DNA from: DMER64 sp964600385
Lineage (GTDB): Bacteria > Bacteroidota > Bacteroidia > Bacteroidales > UBA932
Assembly (NCBI GenBank): GCA_964600385.1
Contig: CAZRJC010000004.1
Location: 62,001-126,000 of the forward strand
Length of the DNA stretch: 64,000 nt
Reading direction: 5' to 3'
The notes beneath the pieces were generated by a model. The model saw only the letters and a program-made list of their open reading frames with translations, was not told the origin of the DNA and did not search any database. Shown piece after piece: positions 9,923 through 17,510 of the stretch. Positions within the stretch are counted from its first letter, which is position 1; every line of letters begins with the position of its first letter. Both the position numbers and the translations under genes were made by a program.

Positions 9923-10927
9923 ATGTCAAAAAGTCTGAAAAAGTACCAGCCCTTATTAATAATTGTAGTCGTTTTCCTCTTCCTTTTCCTGGGAGCGTTA
10001 CGGCTGGACCCATGGGTTTCTCTGATCTTTGCCTTTGTGGATACTGTGTGGCTTTCTTTGTTTGTATTTCTTTTTGTCAGGCTTTTTCAATCGACGCTAT
10101 TTAAAAATTGTCACAGGGTTGTAAATATGCTTCTGACCATTTTGGCTCTTGTTTTTTTCATTTCCCTGCTTTTGCTCTCAGAAGGTTTTGTATATAAATT
10201 CATCCTGAAGGAAGTCGTTGACAGGGAACTCATAATATTCCCCCTTTTCAGAGACACGATGCTGGGTATGGTGGCTTTAATAGGAGCCATGGGCATCCGC
10301 TCCGGTATGGCAAGGAAGCAGGCTGAGCAACTGATTAAAGAGAAGCAGGAAATGGAACTCAATTTGCTTCGCAGCCGCATGGACCCTCATTTTGTTTTTA
10401 ATGCCCTGAATGTAATCTATTCACTCAGTTTTACCAAAAATGAGAATGCTCCCGATATGATCATGAAACTGGCAGAGATGCTCAGGTATATTACCGATGA
10501 GTGTAAATACGATAAGGTCTCCATTGAAAAAGAGGTGAAATACATAGAGAACTATATTGATTTTCAATCAACACGCATGGGTCAACGACCCAATCTGACA
10601 TTCAGGTATTCACTGGATAATCCCGGAACAGAAATTTCTCCCATGTTGTTACAGCCCCTTGTCGAAAATTGCTTTAAACACGGTGACATTGCCAACAATC
10701 CCGCAGGCGAAGTCACAGTTGTTCTGTCCCTGAAAGATAACCGGTTGTATTTCACTGCAGAGAATAGTATGTCTGCTAATATGAATGACGATCATGAGGC
10801 GTTACGCGATGGAACAGGGATCGCAAACGTGAAGCAGAGACTGGAGCTGTATTATCCAAAGGCTCACAGTATACAGGTAATAGAAAACAATAACATACAT
10901 AAAGTGGTTCTTTCCATTTACCTATGA
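9923..10927 (+). CDS. LytS/YehU-type sensor histidine kinase
   Basis: 334 residues with four predicted membrane segments in the first 140 residues, no extracellular sensor domain, a short helical linker, then a His_kinase domain. The phospho-acceptor is His156 in 'RMDPHFVFNALN'. The ATP-binding part shows the N box 'QPLVENCFKHG' and the G box 'GTGIANVKQRLELYY'. It phosphorylates the LytTR regulator whose start overlaps its stop by 4 bases. The stimulus is unknown. The pair sits between the RND operon (divergent) and the hydrolase operon (convergent), which are its most obvious candidate targets by position. Confidence 0.93.
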   Translation: MSKSLKKYQPLLIIVVVFLFLFLGALRLDPWVSLIFAFVDTVWLSLFVFLFVRLFQSTLFKNCHRVVNMLLTILALVFFISLLLLSEGFVYKFILKEVVDRELIIFPLFRDTMLGMVALIGAMGIRSGMARKQAEQLIKEKQEMELNLLRSRMDPHFVFNALNVIYSLSFTKNENAPDMIMKLAEMLRYITDECKYDKVSIEKEVKYIENYIDFQSTRMGQRPNLTFRYSLDNPGTEISPMLLQPLVENCFKHGDIANNPAGEVTVVLSLKDNRLYFTAENSMSANMNDDHEALRDGTGIANVKQRLELYYPKAHSIQVIENNNIHKVVLSIYL

Positions 10928-11655
10928 TATCTTCACGTCTTTTCTCGGTTATGATAGTAGATGACGAAGTGCCTGCAAGAACTTTGCTTGAAACATATGT
11001 TTCCCGGGTACCGGAACTTGAAGTGGTGGCCAGTTGTTCCAATGCCCTGGAAGCAAGCCGTCTGTTGTCTCAAATTAAAGTGGATATTTTATTGTGTGAT
11101 ATACAAATGCCCGGGCTGAACGGATTGGATTTTGTACGGGCTCTTGAAAAACGGCCTGCTGTTATCTTTACCACGGCCTATGCCCAGTATGCCATTAACG
11201 GCTTTGAGCTCGACGCAGTGGATTATCTGCTAAAACCTATTGCCCTGCCCAGGTTCATTAAAGCGGTCAACAAAGCCATGGAGCAATTAAGCAGTAGTAT
11301 TGTGGAAGAAGAATATCTGAATGTTAAAGCAGACTATAAAATATACAGAATAGCTTTGCAGGAGCTGCTGTTCATTGAATCACAACACGAATACGTTACA
11401 TACCATACGATTTCGGCTAAGATCACCGCCTACGGATCTTTGAAATCGCTTGAAAGGGATTTGCCTGCCGGACGATTTCTAAGAATACACAAATCGTATA
11501 TTGTGGCTATAGATAAAATCGGTAAAATGAATCAAACTTCAGTTACTGTGCGGGATCTTGCAAACCATCAGCTACCGGTCGGCCGCGTGTACAGAGATAG
11601 TTTAAAATCGCTGTACTCAGGAACGCGTCCAAAGAGCCATACGCTTGGAGATTAA
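10924..11655 (+). CDS. LytTR-family response regulator
   Basis: 243 residues: a receiver domain (about 8-120) with acidic pocket DDE and phospho-acceptor Asp59 in 'LLCDIQMPGLNG', the conserved Thr/Lys region 'FTTAYAQYA...DYLLKPI', then a LytTR DNA-binding domain (about 140-238) with 'RFLRIHKSYIV' and 'LPVGRVYRDSLK'. It is translationally coupled to the kinase. Its last 39 bases overlap the 3' end of the hydrolase gene on the other strand. LytTR proteins bind direct repeats near promoters; none could be assigned with confidence here. Confidence 0.94.
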   Translation: MISSRLFSVMIVDDEVPARTLLETYVSRVPELEVVASCSNALEASRLLSQIKVDILLCDIQMPGLNGLDFVRALEKRPAVIFTTAYAQYAINGFELDAVDYLLKPIALPRFIKAVNKAMEQLSSSIVEEEYLNVKADYKIYRIALQELLFIESQHEYVTYHTISAKITAYGSLKSLERDLPAGRFLRIHKSYIVAIDKIGKMNQTSVTVRDLANHQLPVGRVYRDSLKSLYSGTRPKSHTLGD

Positions 11656-12756
11656 ATGGAGGGCCATACGCAGGAAATACCATTTCCCGAATTCATAATG
11701 ACCGCCTTTACCGTAACGAATCCTTACGTTGGCACCGCGTGATTTGAACTGTTCATACGTATGAGTAGCTACCCGCGTGGGAACAGACTGATCGTCAGAG
11801 GCATGTGACATAAGAAGACGGGATTTGGGAGTCCAGCCCGTGGACAGCGAATTTTCACACATTTTCTCCCAGATTTTGTTCAGTTCGGGATTTCTTTCCT
11901 GAGAAAAGAAATCGGGGTGCATATATTTATGGATGTCCTGACCAATCCATTCAATGAGCTGATCACGGAGATGTGTTCTGTCAAGCCAATGGTCCATGTT
12001 GGAAAGCAGGGGATCAATAAAAACCTTTGAATAATCCAGATTCAGGTTGTACCAATAGTCGTACGCTTTAATGATTCCGGGTGCTGCCGGATACTGGGCG
12101 TATCCGGTTTTCACGAAATCCTCAAAGGCAACCGTCAGATCATAAATACCGCCACCTATAATCGTTTTGTCCACAAATATGTCGGAAGGATTTTCTTTTT
12201 CTATATGACGTAACAACGCCATTGCACTTGATCCACCCATTGAATAGCCACCAATGGAAATGTGACGTTGAAGAGGATATCCGAGTATTTTGGGGAAATA
12301 TTCAATGGCGGCACGATGCATATCGTATGCAACCCGTCCGGTATTTTCTGCCATCAGGAAAGGATATTCCACTGAATCTTTTGTGACCCCGTTTCCAAGG
12401 AGGTCTGCAATAATTACTGTGTATCCGAAAAATGACAGTACTCCTTCAAAAATAAGGAGTGCATCGCCGCCCGAGCCGAATTTATCTATATTGGCTGACG
12501 GCAAAAAGTGCAGTACACCTCTGGGTTTTCTGTTGATGGGCCTCATGATGATTCCCGAGGACACCACCGGATTTCCTTTTGGGTCTACCGTATTATAGGA
12601 TATGGCCGTTATACGGACCTTAATTTTGACGAGCGCAGTCAGCAATGGTTGAATTTTGCTCAAATCCAGCTTGGGAAAGTCTTTTTTGACTTCAACAAAA
12701 ACATCACTGATAGTAAAATCGTCTTCTTTGAGAACTTTAAGAAAATATTCGGACAT
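11617..12756 (-). CDS. Alpha/beta hydrolase paralogue D, without signal peptide
   Basis: 379 residues. The catalytic Ser is Ser172 in 'GGYSMGGSSA', with the likely Asp in 'SHASDDQSVP' and His in 'GKGGHYEFG'. It shares with its three upstream paralogues the 'YNTVDPxGNPV' motif, 'ENTGRVAYDMHRAA' and 'YMHPDFF'. Unlike them it begins 'MSEYFLKVLKEDDF', which aligns with the mature part of paralogue C, and the frame is open for only four codons upstream before a stop, so no signal peptide can be hidden there. It starts 1 base after the stop of paralogue C. It is probably cytoplasmic, or a decayed copy. Substrate unknown; secretory-lipase or esterase-like fold. Confidence 0.88.
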   Translation of the reverse strand: MSEYFLKVLKEDDFTISDVFVEVKKDFPKLDLSKIQPLLTALVKIKVRITAISYNTVDPKGNPVVSSGIIMRPINRKPRGVLHFLPSANIDKFGSGGDALLIFEGVLSFFGYTVIIADLLGNGVTKDSVEYPFLMAENTGRVAYDMHRAAIEYFPKILGYPLQRHISIGGYSMGGSSAMALLRHIEKENPSDIFVDKTIIGGGIYDLTVAFEDFVKTGYAQYPAAPGIIKAYDYWYNLNLDYSKVFIDPLLSNMDHWLDRTHLRDQLIEWIGQDIHKYMHPDFFSQERNPELNKIWEKMCENSLSTGWTPKSRLLMSHASDDQSVPTRVATHTYEQFKSRGANVRIRYGKGGHYEFGKWYFLRMALHLISKRMALWTRS

Positions 12757-12757
12757 A

Positions 12758-13954
12758 TTATTTGACGCTTAAATAGAGAAGGGAAGAAACAAAAAATTGT
12801 ATACCGTAATCGTAATGACCTCCGCTTCCGTAGCTCAGGCTAACATTAGTCTTGGTTTTTAAATAATTATATAATGCTTCACTTTCCGACACAGGCACTG
12901 ACAGATCATCCTTTGCGTGCCCCAGCAAAATTTTTACATGGGGATTCCAGCCCTGGAGAAAAGAATGCAAAGGTAATATGCTTTCTATTTTTGCATATTC
13001 CTCATTGCTTTGAGGCGAAAAAAAATCGGGGTGCATATAGGTATGCAAGTCGGGATCAATAAGCATACGCATTTGTTCGGCGTTGCGGGTACGGTCCAGC
13101 CAACTGTCCATGTTATACAGAAGATCTCCTGCGAATATACTGGTGTAATCGAGATTTAATCCGTACCAGTAATCAAAAGACGTAATAAGAAGCGGAGTCA
13201 AAGGATATTCTGCATATCCCGTTTTTTTGAAATGATTGTATGTGTTGCAAAGGTCATATACACCTCCTCCGGCCAACACTTCTCTTACCTTAAAGGGAGA
13301 AGCGGATTGCCATCCTATATGCCTAAGCAGCGAAATGGCTCCGGTCGCTCCTCCGGAATAACCAAAAATAATGGTTTCTGCCGGAAGGGGATGGTTTGTG
13401 AACTTTCTGCAATATTCCATGGCGGCCAGGTGCATATCGTAACACACCCGGCCGGTGTTATCCATAAACAAGAATGGTTGAGGTACGTCTTTAGTGATAC
13501 CGCTGCCTATCAGGTCGGGAATAATTACTGTATATCCTATAAAAGCAAACACTCCTTCCGTAATAATAAGGAGATCGCTTCCTCCCTCGAGGTTAGAAAG
13601 GGGAGTTGTCGGCGGAACGTGTATCACTCCCCGGGAGTCCACATCCAAAGGACGGACAATGATTCCCGAAGCAGTAACAGGACTGCCCGAAGGGTCTACA
13701 GTATTATAGGCAATGGCAGTAACTTCAACGCGGAGGTCAAAATCTAAAAGGTCCCTTATTTCCTCAATCTTATTAAAATCAAGTTCGGGAAAATCCTGAC
13801 GGGTAAGGCGCATAATATCTGTCAGGCCGAATTCTTTTCGGTCAATAACATTTACAAAATAACCCTCGGGCAGGGCCTCGATACAGTCAAAATCCCGCTC
13901 GCATGCTGTCAGAAACGAAAGCAGGAAAATGAAAATGAAAATTCTGGAATTCAT
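12758..13954 (-). CDS. Alpha/beta hydrolase paralogue C, predicted lipoprotein
   Basis: 398 residues. The signal peptide ends in the lipobox 'LLSFLTAC', so the mature protein is lipid-anchored outside the cytoplasm. The nucleophile is Ser200 in 'FGYSGGATGA', with a likely acid in 'GHAKDDLSVP' and His in 'GSGGHYDYG'. It carries the shared block 'YNTVDPSGSPVTASG' about 80 residues in. It lies 9 bases after a 29-residue membrane microprotein gene. The fold resembles secreted lipases/esterases (LIP-type) or prolyl-oligopeptidase-like hydrolases; the real substrate is unknown. Confidence 0.9.
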   Translation of the reverse strand: MNSRIFIFIFLLSFLTACERDFDCIEALPEGYFVNVIDRKEFGLTDIMRLTRQDFPELDFNKIEEIRDLLDFDLRVEVTAIAYNTVDPSGSPVTASGIIVRPLDVDSRGVIHVPPTTPLSNLEGGSDLLIITEGVFAFIGYTVIIPDLIGSGITKDVPQPFLFMDNTGRVCYDMHLAAMEYCRKFTNHPLPAETIIFGYSGGATGAISLLRHIGWQSASPFKVREVLAGGGVYDLCNTYNHFKKTGYAEYPLTPLLITSFDYWYGLNLDYTSIFAGDLLYNMDSWLDRTRNAEQMRMLIDPDLHTYMHPDFFSPQSNEEYAKIESILPLHSFLQGWNPHVKILLGHAKDDLSVPVSESEALYNYLKTKTNVSLSYGSGGHYDYGIQFFVSSLLYLSVK

Positions 13955-13963
13955 TTCCCGGTT

Positions 13964-14053
13964 CTATCCTATCTGCGGAAAGCCTAAAAAAATGTAAGCC
14001 AACAGAGACATGAGGGAACCTACAATAATCAATATTTTAGAAATCAGATCCAT
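13964..14053 (-). CDS. Membrane microprotein d (29 residues)
   Basis: A short gene in what would otherwise be an intergenic gap. It starts MDLISKILIIVG, has one hydrophobic helix and ends 'LGFPQIG'. It aligns without gaps with the 26-residue microprotein at 15554-15634: both start MD, share K-I-x2-I-x-G, and end in LGF. It stops 9 bases before the start of hydrolase C, just as the other stops 10 bases before hydrolase B. Conservation of sequence, order and spacing between the two copies is the evidence that it is translated. Function unknown. Confidence 0.72.
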   Translation of the reverse strand: MDLISKILIIVGSLMSLLAYIFLGFPQIG

Positions 14054-14081
14054 GGTTATGATTCGTATTAATAAATTAGTA

Positions 14082-14174
14082 CTAAGCCCACGCAAGAAGG
14101 CAGAGACTGAGCAGCGTAAGCAGTGGCCCGGCTATGCCCAGTATCTTGAAAATAAGATTTAAATTGAATACCAT
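14082..14174 (-). CDS. Membrane microprotein c (30 residues)
   Basis: It starts MVFNLNLIFKILGIAGP and then runs as one hydrophobic helix ending 'LLAWA'. It shares K-I-x2-I-A-G-P-x-L with the 43-residue microprotein at 15653-15784 and occupies the same place: 28 bases after hydrolase B and 28 bases before microprotein d. Predicted single-pass inner-membrane peptide. It has no lipobox and no Cys suited to lipidation. Function unknown. Confidence 0.7.
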   Translation of the reverse strand: MVFNLNLIFKILGIAGPLLTLLSLCLLAWA

Positions 14175-14202
14175 ATGTTTGTAATGTTATCAGTTAAATA
14201 AA

Positions 14203-15543
14203 TCAGTTCAGAGCAAAAAATCCGCAGCAAGATACAAAAAACCTGATTGCTCCGTCCATATGCGGGTCATCGGAATTTTGAAAATCAAGACAGCGGTCGT
14301 ATACTACGTTGGCGCCTTTCTTTAATAAATTATTATACGCGTTTTGTGTGCAGACCTCAGGAATATGCTTGTCTCCCACGGCATGGAAGAGATAAATAGC
14401 GTTGTGGGGATGCCATGAGGGGTCGGCTGTACAGTTGTTGTATTCCAGATAAGGGATGAATTTCTGGAACTCATTCCCTTCATTCGTCCAGCCTTCCACA
14501 AAGAAATCGGGGTGCATATAGACATCAAGGTCGTTCATGAATCTCAATTCTTCTATGCTGTAAGGGCCGTAGATAGCACGTTTGATTGTCCATATATAAT
14601 GATCTCTGTTATAAAGTTCACGGAAATGGGATTCCTGTCCTTCCGCCAGAAGGGGGCCGGTGAATACTTTTGAGTAGTCAGCGCTAAAAGATGTATCCCA
14701 GAAATCAATAGAATAAAGTATGGACGGAATAATAGGATAAAACTGTGCCCTTGCAACACGTAAGGCTTCAAAAGCAGCCATGGGATCGTGAGCACCGCCA
14801 CCGCTGAAGGTTTTGTCAATGATTATATTACCATTATCATGCAAATCAATCCACCTGTTAAGAGCCAGTGCATCGGCAGCCCCTTCCGAATAGCCGAAAA
14901 TTGAAGTGTTTTTTGGCAATTTCTTACCTAATTCCTTCTCAAAATACTGGGCTGCGGCAATATGCATATCGTAAGCCACGCGTCCGGCATTTTCCATATC
15001 CAGGATGGGGTGGTACATGTCAGCTCCGGGAGCATCGTCACCCAGGGGCAGAGTGGTGCATTCCCTGGCTGAGGCACCCTGGTCGAGCATGTCGGGCGTA
15101 ATTACTATCTGATTGAGAAAGCACAAAACCTGTTCTGTACTTAATCCGGAACTCCATGCGCTTTGGTGATTGGCCAGGTAGCCAAAAGGAAGCACGTCAA
15201 TAACGCCTCTCGCCTTCTGGTTGAGTGGATACACAACAACACCCGATGCCAGCACTTCACGACCGGCCGGATCTACAGTCTTATACACAAGCGGAACAAA
15301 ACGTACGATTAATTTTTCAATACTGGTATAACTCACTGCTGTGCGAATCATATCTACTACGTCTCCGGAAAGCCCGAATTCACTTTGAGCAATCTGAAAA
15401 AACTGGTCAATATTATAATCAGAAGGGGTGCCGCTACTGACATACACTTCTTTTCCTTCGTAGGGCGCCCATGCATCCATCCGGCATGAGCAGAACAACA
15501 ACAGAGAGAGCCCTGCAACTAAAAAATAACGCATCTTTTTCAT
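14203..15543 (-). CDS. Alpha/beta hydrolase paralogue B, predicted lipoprotein
   Basis: 446 residues, the longest of the four paralogues. The lipobox is 'LLLFCSC' after a Lys-rich start. The nucleophile is Ser219 in 'FGYSEGAADA', so the usual Gly after the second position is Glu-Gly-Ala rather than x-Gly-Gly. The acid lies in 'FHAVGDKHIP' and the His probably in 'SDDPHMDGA'. The family blocks 'YKTVDPAGREV', 'MENAGRVAYDMHIAA' and 'YMHPDFF' are present. It is more diverged than A, C and D. It lies 10 bases after microprotein b and 28 bases before microprotein c. Substrate unknown. Confidence 0.88.
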   Translation of the reverse strand: MKKMRYFLVAGLSLLLFCSCRMDAWAPYEGKEVYVSSGTPSDYNIDQFFQIAQSEFGLSGDVVDMIRTAVSYTSIEKLIVRFVPLVYKTVDPAGREVLASGVVVYPLNQKARGVIDVLPFGYLANHQSAWSSGLSTEQVLCFLNQIVITPDMLDQGASARECTTLPLGDDAPGADMYHPILDMENAGRVAYDMHIAAAQYFEKELGKKLPKNTSIFGYSEGAADALALNRWIDLHDNGNIIIDKTFSGGGAHDPMAAFEALRVARAQFYPIIPSILYSIDFWDTSFSADYSKVFTGPLLAEGQESHFRELYNRDHYIWTIKRAIYGPYSIEELRFMNDLDVYMHPDFFVEGWTNEGNEFQKFIPYLEYNNCTADPSWHPHNAIYLFHAVGDKHIPEVCTQNAYNNLLKKGANVVYDRCLDFQNSDDPHMDGAIRFFVSCCGFFALN

Positions 15544-15553
15544 TAGGTATTAC

Positions 15554-15634
15554 TTAAAAGAAACCGAGAAAAACCAACGACGCAATAGTCATTAACATTC
15601 CCAGAATTCCGATGATTTTAGCAAAAATATCCAT
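15554..15634 (-). CDS. Membrane microprotein b (26 residues)
   Basis: It starts MDIFAKIIGILG and ends 'LVFLGFF'; nearly the whole peptide is one hydrophobic helix after a single Lys. It is the counterpart of microprotein d at 13964-14053 (same MD start, same K-I-x2-I-x-G core, same LGF end). It stops 10 bases before hydrolase B. The upstream region is A/T-rich without a Shine-Dalgarno site, as usual in this phylum. Function unknown. Confidence 0.72.
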   Translation of the reverse strand: MDIFAKIIGILGMLMTIASLVFLGFF

Positions 15635-15652
15635 TTTAGTAGAGATTAAAAA

Positions 15653-15784
15653 TTAAAGGAACATTCCAACGATTAATGAAATAAGTTCAAAACCCCAGCC
15701 TAGCCAGAGAGTGCCGACAAGACATAATACGGGACCAGCGATGGCAAAAATCTTCCAAAGTGTATCCAAACCAGATGTTAACAT
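15653..15784 (-). CDS. Membrane microprotein a (43 residues)
   Basis: The longest of the four small peptides. After a short polar start (MLTSGLDTLW) comes the shared core K-I-x2-I-A-G-P-x-L, then 'TLWLGWGF' and a second short hydrophobic stretch to the end. It is the counterpart of microprotein c at 14082-14174. It lies 37 bases after hydrolase A and 18 bases before microprotein b. One or two membrane passes are possible. Function unknown. Confidence 0.68.
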   Translation of the reverse strand: MLTSGLDTLWKIFAIAGPVLCLVGTLWLGWGFELISLIVGMFL

Positions 15785-15821
15785 AATAATTAGATTTTTA
15801 AATTAAATGATTGTTATAAAA

Positions 15822-17084
15822 TTACTTGGCTAAAAGATAAATCAGAGAGGTTAAAACAAATTCGGCACCGGCCTGGTAATGATCTCCGGTAGTGCGGACA
15901 TATGTAATTGCGGCACCGTTTTTCCTGTATACATCATACATCAGATCTGAACATTCGACAGGAATAAGATTGTCTTCTCCGCTGTGAGTCAGTCTGATTT
16001 CGGTAAACGGCCCGGGATTCCAGTGGTATACCACCGAGTTGGCTTCCAGGCATTCTTTGAGTTTGGCGAATTCACCCGTAAGTTCCTCGTTAAAGAAATC
16101 CTCATGCATGTAATTTCTCAGGTTGCTTCCCCACCTGTTGTATATACTTCCCGAACCGTGGGTGTTATCGAACCAATAGGCATATCCGTCTCCTCCCTCG
16201 GCCGGGTCGGGTGAGTTGACGGGATTTTCCATCCCGTTGGCAAATATTTTGCTGAAATCGAGATTCAGGTTGTAATACGAGTTCATGGCCAGAATTACAC
16301 ACGGGATGGCCAGATAGTCACTCTTTTCGGTACGGGCATAACTTTTAAATGCCGTGATGGCATCGTATACACCTCCTCCGGTAAGTACCTCGTCAACAAC
16401 AACTCCTGTCTTGTTGTCCGAATAATACTTAGCCATTGACACAGCGGAAGATCCGCCCAGTGAATATCCCATTATGGAAGAGTGCTTCCCTAACTTGTAA
16501 TTTTCCGTAAGCAACAGATATTCTTCAACCGCTTTGCGCATGTGACATGCGACAATTCCTGTATTTTCCATATGCAGGAAAGGCCGGTTGTAGTCCTGTG
16601 TGGTGAGCACGCCAATCAGGTCCGGATTTATGGTAATATATCCCAGTATTGAAGTAAAGCATTCTTCATAAAAACGATGTCTTCCCACGTAAATGGCAGC
16701 GCTTGCGTTCCGGTCCAGATGGGCAATGGGAGGCATTTCCACGACTCCTTTAGCTTTCAGGTCAAGGGGATAGAAAAAAGCGCCGGTAGCCACTACCGGG
16801 TTCCCGAACGGATCTACGGTATTGTACTTAAGAGATACGGCCCTGATTTTCCTGCTCATGGTTCTCTTCAGCAGGTCCATGACTTTTTTCACGGTGCCTT
16901 GGGTTGGATCTACGTCAAGTTCTTCAAGCATTTTATTAACACCGTCCTGAACGGTAAAGTCCCATACGTGAAGTTCTTCCACAAAGTATTGAGGGGTAAA
17001 TTCTTCCACGGCATCTTGGTGCGAGCATCCTGAAAACACGGTCAGGACAAATAATAAAAGGATACTGATGACAGAGTGTTTCAT
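15822..17084 (-). CDS. Alpha/beta hydrolase paralogue A, predicted lipoprotein
   Basis: 420 residues. The lipobox is 'LTVFSGC' (Cys about residue 20). The nucleophile is Ser208 in 'MGYSLGGSSA', with a likely acid in 'THSGEDNLIP' and His in 'TTGDHYQAG'. It has the shared blocks 'YNTVDPFGNPVVATG', 'MENTGIVACHMRKA' and 'NYMHEDFF'. It is the first hydrolase of the array, 6 bases after the GtrA-like gene, and is followed by the microprotein pair a/b. Probably an extracytoplasmic esterase or lipase; a peptidase activity cannot be excluded. Substrate unknown. Confidence 0.9.
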   Translation of the reverse strand: MKHSVISILLLFVLTVFSGCSHQDAVEEFTPQYFVEELHVWDFTVQDGVNKMLEELDVDPTQGTVKKVMDLLKRTMSRKIRAVSLKYNTVDPFGNPVVATGAFFYPLDLKAKGVVEMPPIAHLDRNASAAIYVGRHRFYEECFTSILGYITINPDLIGVLTTQDYNRPFLHMENTGIVACHMRKAVEEYLLLTENYKLGKHSSIMGYSLGGSSAVSMAKYYSDNKTGVVVDEVLTGGGVYDAITAFKSYARTEKSDYLAIPCVILAMNSYYNLNLDFSKIFANGMENPVNSPDPAEGGDGYAYWFDNTHGSGSIYNRWGSNLRNYMHEDFFNEELTGEFAKLKECLEANSVVYHWNPGPFTEIRLTHSGEDNLIPVECSDLMYDVYRKNGAAITYVRTTGDHYQAGAEFVLTSLIYLLAK

Positions 17085-17090
17085 AAATAA

Positions 17091-17510
17091 TTAATGGCTG
17101 AATGTTATGTAATAATTCATAAAGAAGTTCCAAACAGTTACAATAGCTATGGCTATGAGTTTGGAAGAATAAAAACGGATTTTAGCCCCGCGGGCAGACA
17201 AGAACGGTAAAGCTACTTTTTCAGAGAAAAGCCAGAGAAAGAAATTATTAATGGCCAGGCCGAGCAGTGATATGCCAAAAAAGAGAAGGTACTCTTTAAG
17301 TATTTGAGGATTGTTACTGTGAAATGTCCACAGGCGGTTAAGCAGGTAATTGGTACTTGCGGCTAAAATGAAACCGCATGAATTGGCAATATAGCGGTTA
17401 ATATGTATTTTTTCCTTAAGCAGCCAGGTCGTGCCAAAGTCCACAAGAACCCCGGACCCGCCTACAAAACAGAATTTTATTAATTGAGCAAACATATTAT
17501 TCAATCCCAA
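17091..17510 (-). CDS. GtrA-like membrane protein
   Basis: 139 residues with four hydrophobic helices and the family start 'QLIKFCFVGGSGVLVDFG', 'NRYIANSCGFILAASTNYLLNRLWTF' in the first half, and a C-terminal 'VTVWNFFMNYYITF'. GtrA-like proteins are thought to move polyprenyl-linked sugars across the inner membrane. It overlaps the end of the M28 peptidase gene by 10 bases and lies 6 bases before hydrolase A, so all are probably on one transcript. There is no glycosyltransferase beside it, so its partner is unknown. Confidence 0.88.
   Translation of the reverse strand: MGLNNMFAQLIKFCFVGGSGVLVDFGTTWLLKEKIHINRYIANSCGFILAASTNYLLNRLWTFHSNNPQILKEYLLFFGISLLGLAINNFFLWLFSEKVALPFLSARGAKIRFYSSKLIAIAIVTVWNFFMNYYITFSH

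Noticed and set aside
13955..14202. Gap regarded at first as a regulatory intergenic region
   Set aside because: Both strands were read: on the minus strand it holds two microprotein genes with counterparts at 15554-15784.
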